NCBI GenBank assembly: GCA_963457665.1
Contig: OY735213.1
Span: 55,426,293 to 55,490,292, forward strand
DNA length: 64,000 nucleotides
Reading direction: 5' to 3'
Source: Thysanoteuthis rhombus
Lineage: Eukaryota > Mollusca > Cephalopoda > Oegopsida > Thysanoteuthidae
In this document: positions 1 to 10,289 of the stretch, in pieces
Layout: every line of letters starts with the position of its first letter
Position numbering within the stretch: position 1 is the first letter of the stretch
Program-made: the position numbers and the translations under genes
Notes under the pieces: generated by a model
What the model was told of the DNA's origin: nothing
The model's database searches: none
What the model saw: the letters and a program-made list of their open reading frames with translations, nothing else

Positions 1-489
1 CATCTAAAACAAAAATAAAGAAAATTTACGTCAAAAAGAAAGGGAGAAATATCGTCTGAAATGCAAAATTATTAATTGGCAAAGGAAAATGTTTCAAATA
101 TATACATTATGAATGCCTTATATTACTTTAAAACTATATTTGAAATGATCTCCCGTAATTACACGGTGAATGAATCATTTGGTGTAGACAGCTTAGATAG
201 AATGAAAAGTTTAAAAAAATGGGGTTGCTGCAGGAATGTACTGATAGGTCACCACTTTAACGTTGCATTGCTCGTACCATTGATCTGAACAGTCATTAGT
301 AATGAAAAGGCCCAAATAACTGCTAACCATAAAATTTTCTTTAATTATTCATTCTATTTAGGTTGTCTAGTCCAAATGATTCACTCATTGTGTAATGACA
401 GGACGTCATTTTAAATAGTATCAAATAGTATATTTCAAAGTAATATAACGCAATTGTAATTATTTTTATTGGATTATATATCCATTTCT

Positions 490-524
490 TAATAATAATA
501 ATAATAATATAATAATATATATAC

Positions 525-611
<87 letters not shown>
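490..611. repeat. Compound (AAT)n/(AT)n microsatellite
   Basis: A short AAT run passes directly into a long alternating AT tract with occasional TAC/TGT interruptions. It is low-complexity DNA, and the tyrosine/isoleucine reading frames across it are artefacts of the repeat. Confidence 0.97.
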
Positions 612-884
612 ATGTGTACGTTAGTTATAAGCACTGCTTTCTGTTTCTTCCCATCTTTCTTTCTTTCATTTTTTCTTGTTATCTCGAGAAATGATTTTTT
701 AAAGGAATAGTATGACGTAGTATGACATAAAGGAGAAATAATTTCTCTGTCTTGCTCTCTCTTATCCCCTCCCCACCAACAGCCCCATTTCTTTGTCAAG
801 AACGGTGTCTATTTCTCTTGAACCATTGTCTCTCCGACTACAGTAATGCGAACGCCCAAATAACTGCTGTAGTTTCAAAGTTTC

Positions 885-1135
885 TTCACCGTTTTGTCTA
901 TGGACTCGAGAATTGACATAAGTACTCCACTAAACTCCCTCTAAATTTAAAAAAAAAAATTTTGTAAGAAAGAAAGCGTTGACCTTTTTTTTATTTTAGC
1001 CCTATTCTGTTGGGTTGATTAATGAGAAGAAAAAATCTAGATATTTCTAGATGTTCTTTTACTCTATTTTAGATGTTTTTCAGTGGAAAACTCCAGTGAC
1101 GCCATGAAAAGAATTTATTCTGACCATATATATTA
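885..1135 (+). repeat. Dispersed repeat, inverted partner of 52.56-52.80 kb
   Basis: This stretch matches the reverse complement of about 52,560-52,800. Shared landmarks in order are a GTTTTGTCTATRGAC block, a CTCCACTAAAC block, a TCTAGATG...TTTTAGATGTTTT block and a GGAAAACKCCAGTGA block ending in AATTTATTCTGA. No coding potential is visible. It is a dispersed repeat of unknown class, and the repeated AGATGTTTT motifs suggest an internally repetitive non-autonomous element. Confidence 0.6.
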
Positions 1136-1329
1136 TTCGATAGTTTTTTTTAGACTTAACTTCAAATTCTGACGCTATGGTTGTCTTATTGATTGATTGA
1201 TTCTGATAGTAAGTCTTTTTATGTGTTGTATATTTTTCATATCAATCCTTGAAGTTGTTTACTCTTTTAACTTTGAGTATAGTTGGATCGTGCTGTACTT
1301 ATGAGTTCCAATTGTTCATTATTCTTCGA

Positions 1330-1330
<1 letters not shown>

Positions 1331-1407
<77 letters not shown>
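1331..1407. repeat. (TA)n microsatellite
   Basis: Uninterrupted alternating TA tract of about 77 bases, translating as YIYI in either strand. Apparent ORFs here are repeat artefacts. Confidence 0.98.
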
Positions 1408-1409
<2 letters not shown>

Positions 1410-2209
1410 CTGTGTACTTTATAAATTGTGTGATTGTTCCTTTTTTCATTGTAAAGAACGTTTTTGTTGAGATGTTATTTATGTTTTTTATCATCTTGAA
1501 TGTAGGTATTGCAGCGAGACAGCGTAGCTCAACACATAATTGTTCAATTTTTTTTTAATGAAAACGTCAAATTTGGCACATGTGTTGCTAGATAAATCGG
1601 AAACAAAAGAGGATATTGGGCCTTCACAAATTTGCCGCCTAGTGGCCGTGGCAGCCATTTTTCAAGATGGCCATCTGCGGTTGGTAAAACTTTCTTTCCC
1701 ATTGGTACCACATGCAATAACAGATATATTCTAGATCCTCGCAACGCTAGAACCATGTTATCACTCACATAGTCTATTCGAATTTTACCAATTAATCATT
1801 TCATTATAATTTCTTTTATTACCCCTTCTCTTATCCAAATAAAAGCTTTCTTTGTTTGTTAGGGATGCTATCTATCTCTCTTTGACCACTCTCTCTTCGG
1901 CCTTAAAGTGGAATGTCTGCCGTTTTTTGGAACCAATGATTGACGTAACAGTGAGAAAAAAATTAAATAAAAACGTGTATTGCGCAACGTACAGATAAAA
2001 AAATCTTAGTCAATTAGATTTCGCAGCGATTATCTTTAAACATTATCGTTATATCAGAAACACTTGACTCAATTATTGAATGAGAAAACGGATTTGATTG
2101 CAAGTCACAGAAATGAACTGAGGTTGGTCAGTATTTGTTTTTGTTTATGTTTTGACGTCATTCCGTTTGTCGGTCACATGTTTCAAACTGATGTCAATTG
2201 TTAGGACTA

Positions 2210-3003
2210 GGGATGCCAAATCAATCTTTTTTCAGCTAGATTTAGTAGATTATTTCCTAATTAACCGATAAAAATCTTCAATAGCAGATAGCCGAAAATC
2301 TGACCGCTCAAAAAAAAGTAATCAATTTTATTTTATAGCTATCTCAGGACATATATATTTAATATTTTTACCTTAAAGTTTGCCGAAACTGATAAGAAAT
2401 TAGCCGGTCATAGCCATTTATTGGAGCCATTTTAGCCGAAACAAATCAAAGGGTTAATTTTAGCAGATATTTCATTATAAATTGAACAGCGGATATCACA
2501 AAGACGGGCACAAAATGGGGGTAGGGTTTTACGTTATACGTATATTGTAAATTGATCATCCATTCTAGGGCCGATTCACTCACTCTTCCTATAAAAGTTA
2601 CATTTTCGAAGGGAAAAAAAAAACCCAAAAGTTCAGGAAGAATCGAAGGTCAGGATCAGTCAAAGCAAATCAAACTACATAGGAAAGTATTCTTTCATTA
2701 TTTTTTCACTTGAAACTGATGGACCGAAGCCTAAATGAAACGTTTCCCTTGACTAAATTTTTTTTTGCAAATCAACCACGAATCTGGTAGGTTTAAGAAG
2801 AGGAAATGTACAATTTATAATAATGATTTCTTCTGGGGTTTTAGTATAGAGATTTTGATAGATTTCGATAATTTGGCTTTAAATGAGAATAAGACATTTT
2901 TAGATATAGAGTCAACCCAAAGTGAAAAAGATTTTTGCCGATCTTGGCCATTTTTTAAAACAGTTTCAGCCGTAAAAAAATCAAATTTGAATTGGCAACA
3001 CCG
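2210..3003. mobile_element. Family G TIR element, copy 1 (~0.8 kb)
   Basis: The left end reads GGATGCCAAATCAATC and continues into TTTTTTCAGCT. The right end, read on the minus strand, is CGGTGTTGCCAATTCAAAT followed by TTGATTTTTTTACGGCTGAA. These form imperfect terminal inverted repeats of about 35 bases. The interior contains many GCCGA/TAGCC motifs and no transposase. The same ends recur at about 29.4, 30.9, 32.7 and 46.8 kb, so it is one member of a dispersed non-autonomous DNA-transposon family. Which superfamily supplied the transposase cannot be told from the window. Confidence 0.65.
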
Positions 3004-3037
3004 ATTAAGACTTTGTTGCCCGCACATTGGAGGTGTT

Positions 3038-3260
3038 TGAGCGGTTAGCACCACGGAGAAAACTTAGAACACCAACTGAGACTGTTTGCGTTCACTTCGC
3101 ACCAATTCCCTAGGGAAAGCCATACATCCACATCTCTTCCCTGTATGCGTGTAAAATATCACGGGGTAAAGAGAGTGATGCCACTTTGGGTGCTTGTTGC
3201 CTCGAAGTCTATTTCACATTTCGCAAACCTAAGCCGAGACAGAGAAATTTATCATATGTG
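3038..3260 (+). mobile_element. SINE-C copy (degenerate)
   Basis: The segment opens with GAGCGGTTAGCAC, an A-box-like stretch. It then shares with 21.4 kb a GACTNTTTGCRTTCACTTYGCAC block followed by AATTSYCTMRGGAAAG, and ends near CCTCGAAGTC. The B box is not preserved here. Retroposon identity is inferred from the better copy at 21,365, which has both boxes. Confidence 0.5.
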
Positions 3261-3399
3261 GAGCCCGGATAGGGACTACTGGAGCCGTAGCCTGCGTAAG
3301 GACACTACTTTCTGAGTGCACGTTTGGGGGCTTTTCGGCAATCCCTACCAAAGCTAACGTGCATAATTCTGAAGTACAGATTCCAAGAAATAACAATGT

Positions 3400-4190
3400 C
3401 AAGATCTAGCATCCCCCATTTCCGGGTTAGGGGTTAGGGTTTGTGTTTTCGTTTTCGTGGTGGGAACTAACGAGAAAGACCCAATATGTGGGGTCTTTCT
3501 CCCCGGGAAAAGAAAATGGAACAATCTTTTTATAAGCTTCCGTACTTTGAAATTAAGGACGAAAAAGACCGCACGTTCGTTTTTGAAGACGGAGGCTTAT
3601 ACATTGGCGGGCACCTATCTAGAGCAGTGTTCTTGAGATTTTAACCACTCGGAAAACCCTTTCCAATAATTATTTTTTCTAGAGAACCCCTTTCAAAACC
3701 TACCTTCTATTGAACATACAATGGTACCTCTCTTAATGAAGACAATTCGTTCCAAAATGTCTCGATCGATGAAAATTCGTTAAGTGTACAATTAAACTAA
3801 TGGGATTTCAGTGATTCGTCTTCAATAGAAATATCAGACCCCTACCAGCTTAATGATAAAATTCTAAATAATGTATAATATATCAATTACTAATGTCTGT
3901 CCATCTGTCAGAAAAAAACATGGCTCCTTGCCTAAATCCTTGAGATAAATTTTAGTTAATTATGAACGGAATATTAATGATTCTGGATAATTTTACGAAA
4001 TTTCGTAGAATTTTTTTTCTCTCAAATGGAAAATATTTCGCTAAAGGATTTTTATTGGCAATAGGGATCTCTCGCTACATGAAATTTCTCTATAAGAGTC
4101 GTTCGCTATGGGAGGTATTACTGTATTCACGTATGTATGTTAATTATTGGATTTCAGCCTTGTTCATGGAATTATCTGAGCAAATTTGAA
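3400..4190. other. No gene; small hairpin and telomere-like bases only
   Basis: Two TTAGGG-like hexamers sit at about 3,427-3,440. A perfect 10-base-arm hairpin (AGAAAGACCC...GGGTCTTTCT) lies at 3,473-3,500. Otherwise this is AT-rich sequence with no supported gene. The reading frame at 3,962-4,189 has no recognisable features. Confidence 0.6.
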
Positions 4191-4504
4191 ATATGGAATT
4201 ATTGAGCAAATTTGAAAGTAAGACAAGAAAGTTTAAAAAATATATTAAGAAAATTTAAAAGTAGTTGAGCGTGTAAAAAAACACGGTCAGCCAATTAAAA
4301 ATTAGGATAAGCAAATCCAAAAGCAAAACAAACGAACTGGATCTATGAACATAAATAATCACAAAATTTGCAACTCTAGCAATAACTGTATACTTCTAGT
4401 CATGGCATTAGCACACTTGAAGGATGTTTAACCAGCCTTTTTACTTCATTGCAAAAAATAAAAACAAAAAAAAAACAAAAACAAATCACAGATATGACAC
4501 AAAA

Positions 4505-5215
4505 CAATTTTTGTTTAATTGCCTAATATTCTGGTTCCATGAGATTTACCTCCATCATCACCAAACCTATTTCCTATCCATGGAATAAGCATTGACTGTC
4601 GAAGTAACGGTTGTCATCTCTACTGATTCTTCACGTGACATGCAAATCTATTTCATAAATGAGTGGGGGGAATTTTCTTCAGGAAATCATCTCTACATGT
4701 TCCATTGGAATGGCATCAGGCAAAAGTTTCAGCGTCATCACCTTGGTCAATGCAGATTCTTGATTCTTCACTGAAAATCACTCTCGTTCGATCATCTGTT
4801 TTCCATTATTGTTTCTCTATTGTCCATTAAAACCTAGTTTTTCTGTTTAGGTATTAGTGCTGGTTTTCATTTTGGCGTTTATGTATTTAAATTCCCTTTC
4901 ATTCAGCAGATTCCTTACAGTCCTGTCACAAACACTGACTTCTGTATCTGTCATTTGTTTTCATTTGTTTTGTCTTGCATTTTCTATTTTCAAGGCATAT
5001 TTCTATGAGTTTTCTATCCTGATGCCTTGATGTCGTCGTCTGGGGTCAACCGTATGGTTTCTTTTATAACCTTCTCATTTTGTTTCTACTCGCACCAAAT
5101 TTTAGTCAGAGCTGACTTGGAACAACAAACATCTTTTGCTTCACTCCATGTTTGATCTCGATAGAGTTTTATAATCCTTCCTTTGTTCATTTGCTATGAA
5201 GTAAAAAAGCCGAAT
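4505..5215 (-). pseudogene. Tc1-type transposase relic
   Basis: Reading the minus strand, conceptual fragments in several frames match Tc1/TCB-type transposases in the correct order. First comes a helix-turn-helix linker piece containing CDRTVRNLLNERE. Next is the region of the first catalytic Asp, read as VIFSEESRICI (usual FSDES, so Asp is Glu here). Then come VTSTVNA and LIPWIGNRFGDDG before the second Asp. There are many stops and frameshifts, and the C-terminal third is barely recognisable. In the family this enzyme cuts and pastes the element through a DDE catalytic triad at TA targets. This copy is dead. The assignment rests on motif order, not on a search. Confidence 0.72.
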
Positions 5216-5299
5216 GAGCATCTTCTAAATGTAATGATTCCATATTTTTGCCATGGGTAGTATATGTGATTACTTTTGTTCATAAATTCATTTCGGTTG

Positions 5300-5645
5300 T
5301 ATTGTTAATTTGCCTGTTGTATTTTTTGAAATGCTTGCTGCGTTTTTCTAATTTGCTTGTCGTAACTGATTTGCTGGATGTATCTTTCAATTTGCATGCC
5401 ATATACTAAAATTTGTTGAATGCATCTTTTAATTTGCTTGGTAAATTTTTCCAGCTTGCTCACAGTATCTTTTAATTTGCATACACTATTTTTTACTTAC
5501 CCATCGTATCATTTTATTTGCATACCTTATTTTTAACACATCTATTATATCTTTTAATTTGCATACCCTGTTTTTAACTTACTCATCGTATCTTTTAATT
5601 TGCATGTTATATGTTTGACATGCTTTATATTTTTTTATTTGATTG
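5300..5645. repeat. Minisatellite, ~41-bp period
   Basis: The core GTATCTTTTAATTTGCAT recurs at about 5,465, 5,506, 5,547 and 5,588, an even spacing of 41 bases. More diverged units lie upstream. Similar GCAAATTAAAA-type strings on the other strand appear at 4,150-4,330 and 8,515-8,720, so the motif may be dispersed. Confidence 0.75.
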
Positions 5646-5649
5646 CCTT

Positions 5650-6175
5650 ACTTTTCTATTTTCTTGGGAAACGCATAAATATAAGCGCTACCTGTGTAGA
5701 GTGATGGCTCTAAAGCGCGTATCATAGATCAGGGTCGGCAATCTTATTTGGTGGCTGGCCAGAGTGTAAACAATTTTTTTGTATGTCTCGTATACTAAGG
5801 CGGAAAGAAAATGAAACAATGATCATTCAATGCAATGGAAAACAACTTGCCTAGTGTTAAAATAACTTCAGCTGTAGAACATTGATTCGTCAGACGCCAC
5901 TGAAAAAATGAGACTTTTGTTCCCATTTTTCAATACTGAATTTTATTGTTCGCTAACCAAAGATATATAAAGAAAACAGCGAATTTTTGTATGTAACACC
6001 ATATATTCAATACAGTCTGTGGGCTGGATGAGCTGAGACTGCGGCCCCAGGCATTGGCCACTGCTAGAGAGTTCGATTCTTGTTGGGGACCTCACTGTGA
6101 TGGCCTGGTAGCTTTTCTCTTTTCCTTTCTTCCTTTTTTTTTTTTTTATAGTTCTGTATTTCTTTCTTTCTTCAC
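5650..6175. other. No gene; possible tRNA-like SINE fragment at 6.01-6.09 kb
   Basis: Mostly unassigned. At about 6,015-6,090 a GGGCTGGATGAGCTGA string is followed some 45 bases later by GAGTTCGATTCTTG, the layout of pol III A and B boxes. It is a weak candidate for a tRNA-derived SINE head. A T-rich tract follows at 6,120-6,150. Confidence 0.35.
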
Positions 6176-6179
6176 AGTC

Positions 6180-6606
6180 AGAAACCGTCAACGAAAACTG
6201 CCAATATAGGTTTCTTTACTTTTAAGCTGGTCTCGCTGACTATGTACGTATCAATCGTACAGGCTTCACCAATGGAGCTAGAGGTCAGAAAATTTAAACA
6301 TGCCACTCCTTATTATGTCGAGAGAGCAACTCTCTTAGTCCCTTCTCTAGTGGGTTTGTAATGGGGGATTGATTTGCAATGTAAGCTTATGTTAGATTGA
6401 TCCCTCAGTTTGTTGCCGTCTGTTTATTTATTTATTTATTTTTTCTTAAATTAAGACTATTTTTAGTCATCACTGCCCAGAAAGACAACAGAAGTAATTT
6501 ATTGATCAACTTCTTTTCCAATTTTTCTATTGATCACCCCAATACAGCATGCAGCCAAAAAGACATTGGTCACGTGATATTTCTATTGAGTGACTAACCA
6601 AACCTA
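6180..6606 (-). mobile_element. Family A element, copy 1 (minus orientation)
   Basis: It begins AGAAACCGTCAACGAAAACT and ends TTTCTATTGAGTGACTAACC, the two family A termini in minus orientation. Between them lie the family blocks CCAATGGAGCTAGAG, CTTATTATGTC, CTGCCCAGAAAGACAAC, TTGATCACCCCAATA and GGTCACGTGA. The middle (about 6,320-6,460) has diverged from other copies. There is no coding capacity, so it is a non-autonomous element. Confidence 0.8.
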
Positions 6607-6619
6607 TTCATTGTTTATA

Positions 6620-6621
6620 TT

Positions 6622-6665
<44 letters not shown>

Positions 6666-7316
6666 GCCTATTGTCCCTTGACTTATTTTCCTCAAATCGA
6701 TTTCATTGATATTCCCTTCGCCTCAACTACAATTCATTTTTTTTGTTCATTGTTTTCTATATTGACGCTTTTCTCCCTACTTTCATTCATCCCTTCTTTT
6801 TTCCCTCCTTCCTTCTTTCTTTCCTCACCTTCGTCTTTCTTGTTTTATTTCTTCCTTCTTTGTCCCGTCCCTCCCTACCTTCTTTCATTCCTTCCTTCTT
6901 TCTTTCTTCCCTTCTTTTCCCCCGTTCCTTCCTTTTTTCTTTTTTCTTTCTTTTTCTCTTTCCTTCCGTCTTTCTTTCTTCCTCCCTTCCTTTTTTCTTT
7001 ACTTACTTCCTTCTTTCCTTCTTTCTTACTTTCCTCCCTCTCTCCCTTTACCTTCTTTCCTTCCTTCTTACGTTTTTCCATTCCTTCTTTTTTCCTATCC
7101 TTTTTCCTTTCCTTCTTTTTTCTTTCTTTCATTCTTTCTTTCTTTCTCACCTTCTTTGTTTCCTTCTTTCTTCCCTTCCCACCTCATTCCCTTCCTGATT
7201 CCTTTCCTTCCTTCTTTCCTTCTTTCTTTCCTCCCTTCTTTCTCCCGTTCTTTCCTTCCATCTTCCTTATTTCCCTGTCTTGTCTTTCCTTTTTTCTCTT
7301 GCTTCTTTCTTCCTTC

Positions 7317-7356
<40 letters not shown>

Positions 7357-7440
7357 TTCCTTCCCTTCCCAATTCCTTTCCTTCCTTCTTTCCTTCTTTT
7401 TTTCCTTTCTCCTTTTTTGATCTCCTTTTCTTGGTCTTTT
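6620..7440. repeat. Long polypyrimidine (TTTC/TTCC/TTCT) tract
   Basis: A pure (TTTC)n run at 6,620-6,664 is followed by about 660 bases of almost uninterrupted C/T at 6,775-7,440, made of TTCC, TTTC and CTTT words with rare purines. The S/F/P-rich plus-strand and K/E/R-rich minus-strand frames are artefacts. Such homopurine-homopyrimidine mirror-like tracts can form triplex (H-DNA) structures. Confidence 0.93.
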
Positions 7441-7489
7441 CTTATTGACCTAAATCATCCAATTCCTCTACTATCACCATACCTAAACA

Positions 7490-7902
7490 AGACTGGTTAG
7501 TCTCTTTTGGAAGTATGTGCTGGAGATGACCCATGATTAGGTTACTTTTCTTGCTTTTTATTGGGCAGCAATCACTAAAAAAAAAAGATCTGCATTTTCA
7601 GAAAAAATGTGTGAATGTAGCCGGATCGGTTTAGCATAAACACACATTCTTAATTGCACTTGTCACAAAACCTATTTAGGAAAAAATTTAGGAGAAAATT
7701 TCAGAAAGCAGAAAAAAACATGTTTTACAAGACTTGATAAAGAGTGAGTGCCAAAATTTTCAGGCCTCTAGCTCCATTGATTGGCCTGCATGTGTGATAC
7801 ATACATAGCCAGCCAGACAACCGGACAAACTTGAAAACCGAGGAAACCTATGGTGACAGTTTTCGTACAGTTTTTGTGACAGTTTTCGTTGACGGTTTCT
7901 AG
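7490..7902 (+). mobile_element. Family A element, copy 2
   Basis: The left end (GACTGGTTAGTC) is internally shortened. The body follows the family order: TTATTGGGCAGCAATCAC, GGTTTAGCATAAAC, CCTCTAGCTCCATTGA, CATACATAGCCAGCCAGAC and the right end GTTGACGGTTTCTA. The right end contains a short local duplication (GACAGTTTTCGT repeated). Confidence 0.82.
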
Positions 7903-8003
7903 CTATGTGACGTGTAAAACAGCGCCCCCCCCTTCCCGAAAAAATCGTACCTTTTAGTGACACACCCGTATATACGCATGTATGTACGAAAGAACGAACG
8001 AAC

Positions 8004-8215
8004 AATCACCGAAGTTGAATGACGTCACGCCTGGTCAGTTCTCAGATGGGGGACCGTCTGGGAATATGCAGAGACAAGGTTGTTCTGCAGCCATTCCAGC
8101 CCATGCTCTGCTACGCCTGAGACTAGGACTTTGCTTCCGATCCTCCCCCACGCACACACTGATCCACAAAGGACACGTGACAGTGTGCTCTCCTAGGAGC
8201 TATCATACCACTCGA
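8004..8215 (+). mobile_element. 5S rRNA-derived SINE
   Basis: Bases 8,044-8,068 read AGATGGGGGACCGTCTGGG plus AATA, which closely matches the 5S rRNA internal C box (GGATGGGAGACCGCCTGGG). Just upstream, CGAAGTTGAATGACGTCACG and CCTGGTCAGT line up with the 5S box A and intermediate element (CGGAAGCTAAGCAGGGTCG, then CCTGGTTAGT). About 65-70 bases are thus alignable with the 3' two thirds of 5S rRNA. The non-5S part that follows (to about 8,215, GC-richer) would be the SINE body. It is not a functional 5S gene because the 5' third and the 3' stem are missing. It sits between two oppositely oriented family A copies. Confidence 0.75.
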
Positions 8216-8229
8216 GTGGTAGTGATCAC

Positions 8230-8472
8230 ATGTATGAATGTATGCTTGTATGTATGTATCACGCGTACAGATCGAACCAATGGAGCTTGAGGGCTGAAAA
8301 TTGAAGCAATTACTCCTTATTTTGTCTACAAAAAATTTTTTTTCAAAAATCCCACCTACCTTTTGATAACCCCCTTTAACAATTTTCCCAATTGATTACC
8401 CCCAACAGGGTATGCTGCCAAAAGATGTTCATTGTGTGACGGTTTCTACTGAGTGACTAACCAGAACTGTTT
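8230..8472 (-). mobile_element. Family A element, copy 3 (minus, internally deleted)
   Basis: It carries the blocks ATGTATGTATCACGCGTACA, CCAATGGAGCTTGAGGGC, ACTCCTTATTTTGTC, TTGATTACCCCCAACA, GCTGCCAAAAGATG and the end TTTCTACTGAGTGACTAACC. The segment equivalent to the GGGCAGTGATCACT region is missing. Confidence 0.8.
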
Positions 8473-8479
8473 ATTTATC

Positions 8480-9234
8480 GGCAACTATATGTTTTTCCAA
8501 GAAACTTAAAAAAAAAATCTCAGCAGACAAATTGAGAAGTACAGAAAGGAAATGAAAAACTACGGATTGTAAATTAAAGACTAAAACTCGTAAATCAAAA
8601 ACTTCAGCAAGAAAATTAAAAACCAGTTCGAGAAAATAAAAAAAATGCAGCGAGAATATTAAAAAAGAAACAAATTAAAAATCAAGAAACACTGCAAGTA
8701 AATGAAATGTTCGGGGAAATGTATAAAGAGATAGGCAGAGAGATAGACGCCAATAAAAGGCGAGGAAATATAGATACGTGTACACACCGAAGTAGTAGTT
8801 TTATTTCTGTTTATATTTGTGCCTAAAGGGGCTCTACTTTTTCTTCCAAAGTAGTACATTTCCTTTCAAGAATTTACATTGGATGCCAAATGTCAACATT
8901 TATCGATGGTGTTAGCTTAATGTTTTTGGACAACGCTCCATAGAATGTGGTGGAGACCGTATGAAACCTATCTCTCCAGAAGTCTGCAAACGTCGGCCAT
9001 CTTCGGTGTATTCCTCTGTTAACACTTGGTTGAGTTTATGTGCACAAAACGTTCACATTCCTTTGAAAATATATGTCAACCAGATAATTAAAGTTCAGTT
9101 ACCAAGCCATGTATGATAAACACAAAATTTCAAATAAAGCATGCCTATCTGCTGCAGGGTCAAACTCTACTAATACTTCTATTCTGACTGATGATGATTA
9201 CTGCAACTTTTGTATTGTATATATAATCAAGAAA

Positions 9235-9238
<4 letters not shown>
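8480..9238. other. No gene; A-rich degenerate repeat at 8.52-8.72 kb
   Basis: Bases 8,515-8,720 repeat GNAAATTAAAAA-like words at irregular spacing and resemble the reverse strand of the 5.3-5.6 kb minisatellite. No gene is supported in the rest. Confidence 0.5.
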
Positions 9239-9293
<55 letters not shown>

Positions 9294-9318
9294 TGTGTGT
9301 GTATGTGTGTGTGTGTAT
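9239..9318. repeat. (AT)n-(GT)n microsatellite
   Basis: About 50 bases of AT dinucleotides followed by GTGTGT/GTATGT. Confidence 0.97.
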
Positions 9319-9382
9319 TAGTATAAATGTATTTATTGATTTGTTCATTAGAACGTAATAAGTCCTTGCATGATCATTTTTC

Positions 9383-9490
9383 GTTCTCGGTCAGTAAGAC
9401 AGCCTCCTGGGAATCAGTTGGTCGTAGGTCCCAATCATAGAAGTGGGGGGTGAATTTTACATATTGAGTTACACCCCTTATTTTGGTGAG
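9383..9490 (+). mobile_element. SINE-D copy
   Basis: The block CTCCTGGGAATCAGTTGGTC, GTAGGTCCCAATCA, GAATTTTACATATTGAGTTA and CACCCCTTA matches the reverse complement of 38.70-38.82 kb and, more weakly, 55.57-55.65 kb. In the 38.7 kb copy the second block reads TTAGTTCGAATCA, a B-box-like sequence, which suggests a tRNA-derived head. Confidence 0.6.
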
Positions 9491-9696
9491 GACTATTCTT
9501 TTCTCTCATGTTATGGTGGAAAGATAAAGTCAAGTAGTTTTGAAATTTGACTGACTTGTAATAGTAGTTTTAGTTCAAAAGATTGTTTTTGATTAAATAA
9601 AACGTACCAATTTTAAATTTATTACGATTAAAGTGTACATATAACCTTTATTTTCCTGCTCAAGTTGAAAATGTATAAGGCTGACCCGTTTGAGGC

Positions 9697-9765
9697 GTCT
9701 CTTGGTGTAATGGCTACTAACTATACTTGCAAGTCATGAGTATCAGGTTATCCAACATGAAATCG
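9697..9765 (+). mobile_element. Possible tRNA-like SINE head
   Basis: TTGGTGTAATGGCTACT resembles an A box. About 42 bases downstream ATCAGGTTATCCAAC resembles an eroded B box. There are no paired stems, so this is not a tRNA gene. Evidence is weak because I see no second copy. Confidence 0.3.
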
Positions 9766-9794
9766 ATTATGAAAGGAAAAATAAAAATATAAAT

Positions 9795-10285
9795 AACCCT
9801 GAAAATAAGCTCTATTTGCTTCGATGACTTTCCATTGGGCTTCAAGTGTAAAAATTCCTATTTTCATGGAAATTAGTGTCTTTTGAAACTAAAAAAAGTT
9901 TAAAGGCTGTCATTACCACTTCTTTTTGGCATTCTTTTTATTGCGAAAAAATCCTCAAGGAGCTGGAATGAGTGATAATCTGTTGGAGATAAGTCCAGTG
10001 AATATGAATGATGTTATAAGATTCAATAATCAAGTTACAACCACATTATTTTGGCCAGATTGATGATATGAGGCCTTGTATTGTTGTGTAACAAAATGGT
10101 TCCATGTCTATTTACCAATGTTGAATATTTTATAGTTCTGAATGAGTTTTATCAAGTTGTTGGCAGTATGATAGAGCTTTCAAATGCAAAATCAATGTTC
10201 TTGATAGCTTGAACAGAACTTTTACTGAGTTTGCACTCATACAAAAACAATAGTCTGATTTCTTGAGTACAGCATCTTTAAAACT
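9795..10285 (-). pseudogene. mariner transposase relic with internal deletion
   Basis: On the minus strand an N-terminal piece (EIRLLFLYECKLSK, about 10,273-10,150) matches the first helix-turn-helix of mariner transposases. Only about 40 bases later the catalytic C-terminal half begins: LLHNNTRPHIINLAKIM, then YSLDLSPTDYHSFQLLEDF, then a tail resembling WQKVIDANGAYF. The usual ~200 residues between them are missing. The second catalytic Asp (HDN) reads HNN; the third Asp (DYH) is kept. There are stops in between. This is a dead, internally deleted element. Confidence 0.8.
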
Positions 10286-10289
10286 GAAT

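Noticed and set aside
341..799. Long minus-strand frame with YIYI repeats.
   Set aside because: Most of it is the (AT)n microsatellite read as Tyr/Ile; the rest has no recognisable domain.
3420..3445. TTAGGG-like words as an interstitial telomere.
   Set aside because: Only two imperfect hexamers, too few to support it.
6678..7448. 256-codon Ser/Phe/Pro-rich plus-strand frame.
   Set aside because: It is the polypyrimidine tract translated; a C/T-only strand lacks stop codons by composition.
8004..8076. Functional 5S rRNA gene.
   Set aside because: The 5' third is missing, the intermediate region is diverged, and no 3' stem or T-run terminator follows.
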